From positions 1 through 20,616 of the forward strand of contig JABHUV010000339.1 in assembly GCA_018658605.1 (NCBI GenBank): DNA of 20,616 nt. Direction: 5' to 3'. The translations under genes and the position numbers were made by a program. The notes beneath the pieces are model-generated. The model did not search any database. It saw only the letters and a list, made by a program, of their open reading frames with translations, and was not told the origin of the DNA. Every line of letters starts with the position of its first letter. Positions within the stretch are counted from its first letter, which is position 1. Shown piece by piece: positions 15,663 through 20,616 of the stretch. This DNA comes from Planctomycetaceae bacterium. GTDB taxonomy: Bacteria; Planctomycetota; Planctomycetia; Pirellulales; Pirellulaceae.

Positions 15663-16667
15663 ATGCCCCAAGATGAACTCCTACTACCGTTTGAACGCTC
15701 TTTGCTTTCTCGTTGGCCGATGAAACGTTGGTGCGATGTGCGTTGTATCCTAGCGGTGTCCGGTGGTGCAGACAGTGTTGCCATGGCGCGTTGTTTAACT
15801 CGAATAATTACGCCGGAATTACGTTCGAATCTCGTGATAGGGCATGTGAATCATGGTTGGCGAGGGGAACAATCCGAGGCCGATGCTCAATTCGTACAAA
15901 ATATCGCAGAAGAGCTTGGCCTGGAGTTTGTTTGCCTAGTCCCAGAAGACGTGTTGCGAACCGAAGCAGCAGCTCGCGATCAACGATATAGGTTATTGAC
16001 CGGTTTAGCTAAGAAAAGGGGAGCTCGGTATGTCCTGATGGCTCACTCGTGTGACGACCAAGTCGAAACGGTGCTTGATCGAATTTTGCGTGGAACGGGA
16101 CTCGCGGGATTGCGTGGAATTCCTCGGGAGCGAGAGTTAGAGCATGGTATTGCTCTAGTTCGCCCTTTGCTGGAGGCTTCAAGGTGCGAAATCTTAACCT
16201 ATTTAAGTGAGCTTGGACAGGAGTATTGCCACGACGCTTCGAATGACGACGTGGAATATACACGTAACCGAATTCGCCACGAGTTATTGCCACTGTTAAA
16301 GAATCAGTATCATAGTGCAGCGGATGAGGCTTTGTTGCGACTGCAGCAAATGGCTAGTGAGTTACAGGATGTGATCGCCGAAATTGTATACCCATTATTT
16401 CAGAAGCACACGCATTTTGCGTACAGTGTTGCGGGCGAGCGGGTAGAGATTACTTGTGAGGGCTTAACGGACATAGCGCCGTATTTGATTAGAGAGTTAT
16501 TTGTTTTAGTGTGGAAGCAGCAGCAATGGGCACGTGGTGCGATGACCGCCGCACATTGGCAGCGGCTGGCTGATGCAGTGGGGACACCTATCGCATCGTT
16601 TGAATTGCCGGGTGGGGTTCGAGTTGAGTGTGATGGCGAGGTGTTGGTGGTATTAGCCACGAATTAA
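15663..16667 (+). CDS. tilS: tRNA(Ile)-lysidine synthetase, short form
   Basis: TilS uses ATP and lysine to convert C34 of the CAU-anticodon tRNA-Ile to lysidine, so that it reads AUA and charges isoleucine; this is essential in most bacteria. Numbered from ATG 15663 (334 residues), the PP-loop SGGADS lies at 33-38. HVNHGWRGEQSEADA follows, then EAAARDQRYRLL, AHSCDDQVETVLDR, and DASNDDVEYTRNRIRHELLP, all family hallmarks. The chain ends after the central domain with an ELPGG block and lacks the C-terminal TilS domain of the ~430-470-residue E. coli and Bacillus enzymes, resembling the short Aquifex type. A TTG at 15642 could add seven residues; ATG 15663 is preferred, though neither has a clear Shine-Dalgarno. 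Confidence 0.95.
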   Translation: MPQDELLLPFERSLLSRWPMKRWCDVRCILAVSGGADSVAMARCLTRIITPELRSNLVIGHVNHGWRGEQSEADAQFVQNIAEELGLEFVCLVPEDVLRTEAAARDQRYRLLTGLAKKRGARYVLMAHSCDDQVETVLDRILRGTGLAGLRGIPRERELEHGIALVRPLLEASRCEILTYLSELGQEYCHDASNDDVEYTRNRIRHELLPLLKNQYHSAADEALLRLQQMASELQDVIAEIVYPLFQKHTHFAYSVAGERVEITCEGLTDIAPYLIRELFVLVWKQQQWARGAMTAAHWQRLADAVGTPIASFELPGGVRVECDGEVLVVLATN

Positions 16668-16669
16668 CA

Positions 16670-16708
16670 CTAATGGGCACCAATGAACGCGTCATTGGTG
16701 CCCATTAG
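16670..16708. terminator. 17-bp perfect hairpin between convergent tilS and MFS genes
   Basis: A 17-bp perfect inverted repeat (16670-16686 with 16692-16708, core GGGCACCAATGA) surrounds an ACGCG loop. It begins three bases after the tilS stop codon and lies between two genes transcribed towards each other. A bidirectional terminator is the natural reading, although neither strand has a T-tract after the stem. Confidence 0.6.
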
Positions 16709-16732
16709 CACTTTGAACTGTCGGGACCGACC

Positions 16733-16760
16733 GGCCCTCGTAGCGGTATTAGCGAGGGCC
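16733..16760 (-). terminator. GC-rich hairpin directly after the MFS stop codon
   Basis: GGCCCTCG (16733-16740) and CGAGGGCC (16753-16760) are perfect complements around a 12-nt loop. The stem abuts the MFS stop codon (16761-16763) and is followed on the minus strand by GC-rich sequence, not a T-tract. It would act together with the 17-bp hairpin as the 3' end of the MFS transcript. Confidence 0.45.
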
Positions 16761-18419
16761 TCAGCCACCGCCGTCGCCTTCACCACCATCTTCATCACCA
16801 CCGCAACATTCCTCTGCCCCTTCTTCGACTGTTGTTACCGCAAGTGGATCGGCGTCATTTGTAGCATCGCCTGAGCCGGATTCGTCATCACCACTTTCAT
16901 CTGCGTCACTGCCCCCATCGAGTGAGATGACTTTATATCCACCGATAGACTTGTAATAAAACAACAAACCGAGAAAACAAATTGCCATGCCAACAGGAAT
17001 CAATGCGGTTTTGGTTAGTGCCGCACGACCTCCCGCGTTGAATGCGGCAGTCACAGCGGCGCTATCTAGATCGATTGTGCTGCCCACATCGTCTTGCACG
17101 CCAGCTTCACTCGCGGCGGATACAACTTTGGCAAGTGTTTCTGCGCGTTTGGCATCGTCAATAGCACCGTGGTAATCCATCGCAGCTTGCTGCATCGCTG
17201 GGTTAATTGTTCCGTAGTTGAATCCAAGGAAACTTGCATCATCACCTTTATAGCGGGCAAGCACGGCTTGGTTATTCTCCTGTAAAGATTCGCTCATCGC
17301 TTGACTTTGTTGAGCACCGATCATTGCTCCGCCGATAAATCCAACCGAGATCATCCCAGCGGCTCCTAGGGTGCTCATGGCGATTGCGCCACTTTGTGGA
17401 TAACGTTCACCGGCGATGGCCAGCATAGTTGGCCACAAGAAGGCTTTCCCGAGACTATATACAGTAGCCGCGGCGAATATGATGGCAACGCTTTCGATTT
17501 CTGATCCTAGCCACAGCAACCCAGCAATAGCAAAGAACGAGCTAAGTAGCAACAGACCAATGGGATTGATTCGGTGAACAATCGGTCCGGCGAAAAATCG
17601 CAACACAAACATTAACAAGGATGTGTAAATGAGGACTGTTACAGAATTTTCGACCAGTCGTTCCATGAGCCGAGTTTGCCATGAATCCACTCCGAGTTCC
17701 ATGTAGCCGATCAAAGCGTGAGCGACGATTAGCACGAGGAAAGGAATTGATAGGAAGCAACTGAACAGCACGCCAAACGAAGCGTTGTTTTTGGTAGCAA
17801 CGGTATCCGGAAATTGCTGTTTGAGGATGATGTAAGTCAGACCGACGAGAACAAGCGAATATGATGAAACGGCATACTCCCAATTGACTTCTGTAATCCA
17901 TGCGGTTTCATTTTGGAAACAAGCAGCTAAAACGCCACCAATGATAATTCCGCCAGGCCAACCCGCATGGAGAATATTTAAGTAATGTGTTTGATTTTCT
18001 GGATAGAGTTGTCCGACTAGTGGGTTAATAACTGCTTCATAGAGCCCCGCACAAATGGAAAACAGCAAGACACTGTATTTCAATAGGTTGATGAGGTTGT
18101 CGGTTGCCTCCGCCGGAGAGTTTTCAACCCACCCGGCATACATTCTGGGAGCAGCTAGGATCATAAGTGCACTGATAAAGTGCAATACAACGGATAATAG
18201 GAGCAAATTCTTATAACCTAGGAATTCAACGATAATGCCGCCGAAAAAGATCACGAAGCCAAATCCGAGAAATCCGTAGCCCATAATCATCCCGAAGTTA
18301 CCAGAGTCAATGCCCATGGCAGCCCAAGCTGGGCCAGCAGCACCTCGAGTTGCAAATCCCATCCCAGCAGCAACTAGCGTAAGAAAACTTGCAATCAAAA
18401 GTGTTTTTCGATTATCCAT
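16761..18419 (-). CDS. MFS transporter with long TM11-12 loop and acidic C-terminal tail
   Basis: A 552-residue, ~12-helix carrier of the major facilitator superfamily with sugar/FucP-like character; substrate unknown. Notable blocks are ATRGAAGPAWAAMG near the first loop, GGIIVEFLGYKN in the position of the loop 2-3 motif, ILHAGWPGG in the fifth helix region, and LGKAFLWPTMLAIAGERYPQ in the second half. Two features stand out: a ~100-residue hydrophilic insertion between the last two helices (~369-469), and a ~50-residue tail (503-552) rich in Asp, Glu and Gly with a Cys-Cys pair. The start at ATG 18419 gives MDNRKTLLIASF, the usual short N-terminus. The frame extends upstream to 18518, but those residues look non-coding. 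The GT gene is divergent. Confidence 0.85.
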   Translation of the reverse strand: MDNRKTLLIASFLTLVAAGMGFATRGAAGPAWAAMGIDSGNFGMIMGYGFLGFGFVIFFGGIIVEFLGYKNLLLLSVVLHFISALMILAAPRMYAGWVENSPAEATDNLINLLKYSVLLFSICAGLYEAVINPLVGQLYPENQTHYLNILHAGWPGGIIIGGVLAACFQNETAWITEVNWEYAVSSYSLVLVGLTYIILKQQFPDTVATKNNASFGVLFSCFLSIPFLVLIVAHALIGYMELGVDSWQTRLMERLVENSVTVLIYTSLLMFVLRFFAGPIVHRINPIGLLLLSSFFAIAGLLWLGSEIESVAIIFAAATVYSLGKAFLWPTMLAIAGERYPQSGAIAMSTLGAAGMISVGFIGGAMIGAQQSQAMSESLQENNQAVLARYKGDDASFLGFNYGTINPAMQQAAMDYHGAIDDAKRAETLAKVVSAASEAGVQDDVGSTIDLDSAAVTAAFNAGGRAALTKTALIPVGMAICFLGLLFYYKSIGGYKVISLDGGSDADESGDDESGSGDATNDADPLAVTTVEEGAEECCGGDEDGGEGDGGG

Positions 18420-18806
18420 TGTTAGATCGTCCCAATATAAAAAATTACAACAAGCGAGTATTTCATCAATCAACAGACTATTAAGATACCACATTTGTAA
18501 AATGCTAGCATATAGCAAATCGTTGATAATACGACTTCATATATTCGTCTTGACCCAAAACGTGGCTTGGTAATAAATTATTGATAGCGGGAGAGATTGA
18601 AAAAGAAATCCATTGCTAGCATTTTATCGCAGGTTTGAGCGTTGTGCTTTTTGCATTGGGAATGTTTTGGTTCTAGCATGTGGAATGCACTTGCGGCAAT
18701 CCTTACTAGAGCATCTCTCAAAAACATGTATATATAGCACAGCTTGCGTGGCTGGATTCCTTTCGGGATCCGGTCTTGTGTAGGCGTTGCGCTGTCGGAG
18801 ACAGCC
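18420..18806. other. Divergent regulatory gap between MFS and glycosyltransferase genes
   Basis: No gene is supported in this 387-bp AT-rich stretch. It contains a 12-bp inverted repeat, AAAATGCTAGCA (18499-18510) and its complement (18614-18625). Two near-identical direct repeats, GCATTGGGAATG (18653-18664) and GCATGTGGAATG (18676-18687), start 23 bp apart. A weak -35-like TTGACC lies at 18550. These may be binding sites serving either divergent gene. Confidence 0.4.
18752..18773 (+). other. Leader hairpin upstream of the glycosyltransferase gene
   Basis: CTGGATTCC pairs with GGGATCCGG (two G-U pairs) around a TTTC loop, 33 nt before the ATG at 18807, followed by TCTTGTG. It could be a leader structure or a weak attenuator of the glycosyltransferase transcript. 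Confidence 0.3.
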
Positions 18807-20192
18807 ATGCAAACGGTAGGGATGCCATTAAGCCGAGCAATCATCGGGTGGACGCTTGTTTTTGCGTTCGCGTTGTCACTGCGCTGCGCTGGCGGCATCT
18901 GGTGGCAGGCCCGCCAAGTTGATGAAAACACCCTAGCCTTTGGTGATTCATTTTCCTATTGGGTGCTAGGTCACCAAATCTACCTCGGCGAGCCCTATCA
19001 GTTTGGCGGTGAAAACGCAAAAATCTCTCGTACTCCCGGCTATCCCATGTTAATTGCTGCTTGGCATAGACTCTTTGCTGGAGAACCATCAATCTTTTCG
19101 ATACGGATGCTTAACGCGATTTTGGGTGCTTGCACAGTGGTGGCTATTGGAATCCTCGCAACATTATTGTTTGATCGTCTAACTGGTGTTTGTGCGGCAA
19201 TTTTGGCTAGCATTTATCCAGGTGGAATTGTGATGAGCATTTTGATTTTAAGTGAAGGCCCGTTTTGCCTCGTCATGATTTTGCAACTTCTAGCGTTCTA
19301 TTATGTGCTGCGTGATTCCCGTTTCGCAAAAAACAATTCACTACGTTGGCAAGCTGCGATTCTGACGGGCGTGGCAGCCGCTGTGGCTGTGTTGATTCGA
19401 CCGAGTTGGTTGTTGTTTACCCCGCTCTTGTTAGCCGCGGTACTGGCGTGCTCTGCTCAACGTAAAAAGTTTTGCTACCAAGGGATTTTAATCATGCTGG
19501 CATTTGGCGTCACGATGTCGCCATGGTGGGTGCGCAATTATCGAGTTATTGGTCATTTTGTGCCAACTACGTTGCAAGTTGGTGCCAGTCTGTATGACGG
19601 TCTGCATGAAAATGCGACAGGTGGCAGTGACATGTCGTTTGTGTTGAGTTTTCATCGAGCTCAAAATATTGATGATGCCAAGTTGACTACGCCTCCCCTG
19701 GATCCCTATGAATTCCGCTTGAACAATCGCATGCGTGATGCCGCCTTAGATTGGGCCGCAGCTAACCCCGCGCAAGTGTTAGCGTTAGCAGGCAATAAGT
19801 TTGTTCGCCTCTGGCGTCCTTTGGCCAGTGACAAAGCGGGGGCTTCCGTTGCTATGCGTTGGGGCATGGCAGCAGGCTATCTTGGTGTTGTTGCGTTGGC
19901 TCTGTATGGCCTCGTGCTCCTGATGAAGCATCGCAAATCAAATCAAATCGATGGTTCGCCATCAACTCAGGCACCTGTGCTAGCGGCGGTTCTGTTAAGT
20001 ATCTCTCCCGCGATATACTTCACCGCGCTGCACATGGTGTTTGTGAGTTCTATTCGTTACCGTCAACCGGCCGTATTGGTTTTAACTCTATTAGCAGGTT
20101 TTGGGCTAAGCCATGCACTGCAGCGGTGTGCCTGTGGGCGTCGACTTTCAGTTTGGTTTGCGGCATCAGCGGAAGGTGGGATTGATGCGTAG
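18807..20192 (+). CDS. GT-C membrane glycosyltransferase (GT39/ArnT-like)
   Basis: A 461-residue polytopic membrane protein. The first helix (~11-30) is followed by the outer loop typical of GT-C enzymes: FGDSFSYWVLG with D47 as the candidate catalytic acid, then KISRTPGYPML at ~72-82. These enzymes move a sugar from a polyprenyl-phosphate carrier to a lipid, protein or glycan on the outer face of the membrane. About nine further hydrophobic helices follow, with the soluble loop YDGLHENATGG at ~270. The start is ATG 18807, preceded by GGAG (18797-18800) at 6-nt spacing. A longer TTG-start form lacks such a site. The next gene overlaps by 8 nt, implying coupled translation. The sugar and acceptor cannot be told from sequence. 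Confidence 0.87.
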   Translation: MQTVGMPLSRAIIGWTLVFAFALSLRCAGGIWWQARQVDENTLAFGDSFSYWVLGHQIYLGEPYQFGGENAKISRTPGYPMLIAAWHRLFAGEPSIFSIRMLNAILGACTVVAIGILATLLFDRLTGVCAAILASIYPGGIVMSILILSEGPFCLVMILQLLAFYYVLRDSRFAKNNSLRWQAAILTGVAAAVAVLIRPSWLLFTPLLLAAVLACSAQRKKFCYQGILIMLAFGVTMSPWWVRNYRVIGHFVPTTLQVGASLYDGLHENATGGSDMSFVLSFHRAQNIDDAKLTTPPLDPYEFRLNNRMRDAALDWAAANPAQVLALAGNKFVRLWRPLASDKAGASVAMRWGMAAGYLGVVALALYGLVLLMKHRKSNQIDGSPSTQAPVLAAVLLSISPAIYFTALHMVFVSSIRYRQPAVLVLTLLAGFGLSHALQRCACGRRLSVWFAASAEGGIDA

Positions 20193-20616
20193 AACTGATC
20201 AATTTCTCATTGACTCACAGATTACATCTGATCGTTCGGCAGGTCCAAGTAGTTTCCAGCGGTGGTTACGCAGCGTTGCGTTAACTGTGGTTGTCATCGC
20301 GGCTGCTTTGATTGCCAACCAAGCTTGGATTGAGCGGCAAATTAACGAGCAGATTCGCGTACAAATCGAACAGCAGATTGCCACGGTGATCCCTGAGTTG
20401 ATTGTCCAAGTTGGATCCGTTAAGCGTAATGGAAACCATGGCATTCGTCTGACGAATGTGCAAATATCTTTACCAGCTCCTGCGGGTGCGAATTTGGATT
20501 CTGAGGTGATCGCGACGATCCATCATTTGGATCTAGTTGGACCTTCGGACTATGCGACACTGCTGCAGCAAAAACCGATGATTGACGAAATTCATCTAAG
20601 CGGTGGTCGGGTTCAT
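20185..20616 (+). CDS. AsmA-like membrane protein, N-terminal part (cut by window end)
   Basis: An open frame starting at ATG 20185 with GGAAGG (20171-20176) at 8-nt spacing; 144 codons are visible and it continues past the window. Residues ~26-46 form one membrane helix (SVALTVVVIAAALIANQAWI), with a basic N-terminus inside. The following helix-like stretch and the strand pattern (LIVQVGSVK, IRLTNVQISL, ATIHHLDLVGP, IDEIHLSGGRV) resemble the opening of AsmA/DUF748-type proteins. Those form long beta-rich periplasmic grooves for lipid transport. The ATG lies inside the end of the glycosyltransferase gene, so the two are co-translated. The family call rests on the N-terminus only and is tentative. 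Confidence 0.72.
   Translation, partial: MRRTDQFLIDSQITSDRSAGPSSFQRWLRSVALTVVVIAAALIANQAWIERQINEQIRVQIEQQIATVIPELIVQVGSVKRNGNHGIRLTNVQISLPAPAGANLDSEVIATIHHLDLVGPSDYATLLQQKPMIDEIHLSGGRVH

Noticed and set aside
18724..18738. TATATATAG stretch as a promoter for the glycosyltransferase
   Set aside because: No -35 element at proper distance, and simple TA runs are common in AT-rich gaps.
1..20616. CRISPR arrays, insertion sequences, tRNA or rRNA genes, defence cassettes
   Set aside because: No regularly spaced repeats, transposase motifs, cloverleaf-like segments or defence proteins were seen on reading both strands. A tRNA or Rfam scan was not possible here.

Overview
The window looks like chromosomal backbone of a planctomycete, probably a Pirellulaceae-type member of Planctomycetota with moderate GC. 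The grounds are protein architecture rather than any database match: a TPR protein ending in two RNA polymerase alpha-CTD modules, a single-chain SecDF with extra N-terminal membrane helices, a membrane-anchored VWA protein, a FucP-like MFS carrier with an acidic tail, and a short TilS. No mobile elements, CRISPR arrays, tRNAs or rRNAs were seen.

Layout. Positions 27-6829 (+) hold the TPR/alpha-CTD gene, tgt (tRNA queuosine), yajC and secDF (Sec translocon accessory subunits). Positions 6860-8752 (-) hold a LysM protein and a secreted alpha/beta-hydrolase-fold protein that has lost its catalytic signature. Positions 9251-11266 (+) hold a VWA protein, followed by a strong hairpin and a two-gene unit (11502-12589) of a DUF2752 membrane protein and a lipoprotein. 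Positions 12616-15040 (-) hold the rny-ymdB pair (RNase Y and a YmdB-type phosphodiesterase). After a 622-bp divergent gap come tilS (+, tRNA-Ile lysidine synthetase) and, convergent to it, the MFS carrier (-). The window ends with a GT-C glycosyltransferase (+) that overlaps by 8 nt a truncated gene for an AsmA-like membrane protein.

How the genes fit together. Most serve information processing (tRNA modification, RNA decay, a possible transcription factor) or the cell envelope (Sec export, LysM, lipoprotein, VWA, glycosyltransferase, AsmA-like). Gene clusters are short, and direction changes six times. Several starts were moved from the longest reading frame to a position with a better ribosome binding site: VWA at GTG 9251, lipoprotein at 11939, glycosyltransferase at 18807. 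The MFS start was moved to 18419 and the tilS start to 15663 on homology-style grounds.

The most unusual gene is the first: a soluble protein carrying two complete alpha-CTD DNA-binding modules behind a TPR array, with the DNA-contacting arginine kept in both. It could contact promoter DNA or alpha-CTD partners independently of RNA polymerase. No complete new multi-gene system is evident. The other items worth attention are degenerate active sites and structured intergenic DNA.
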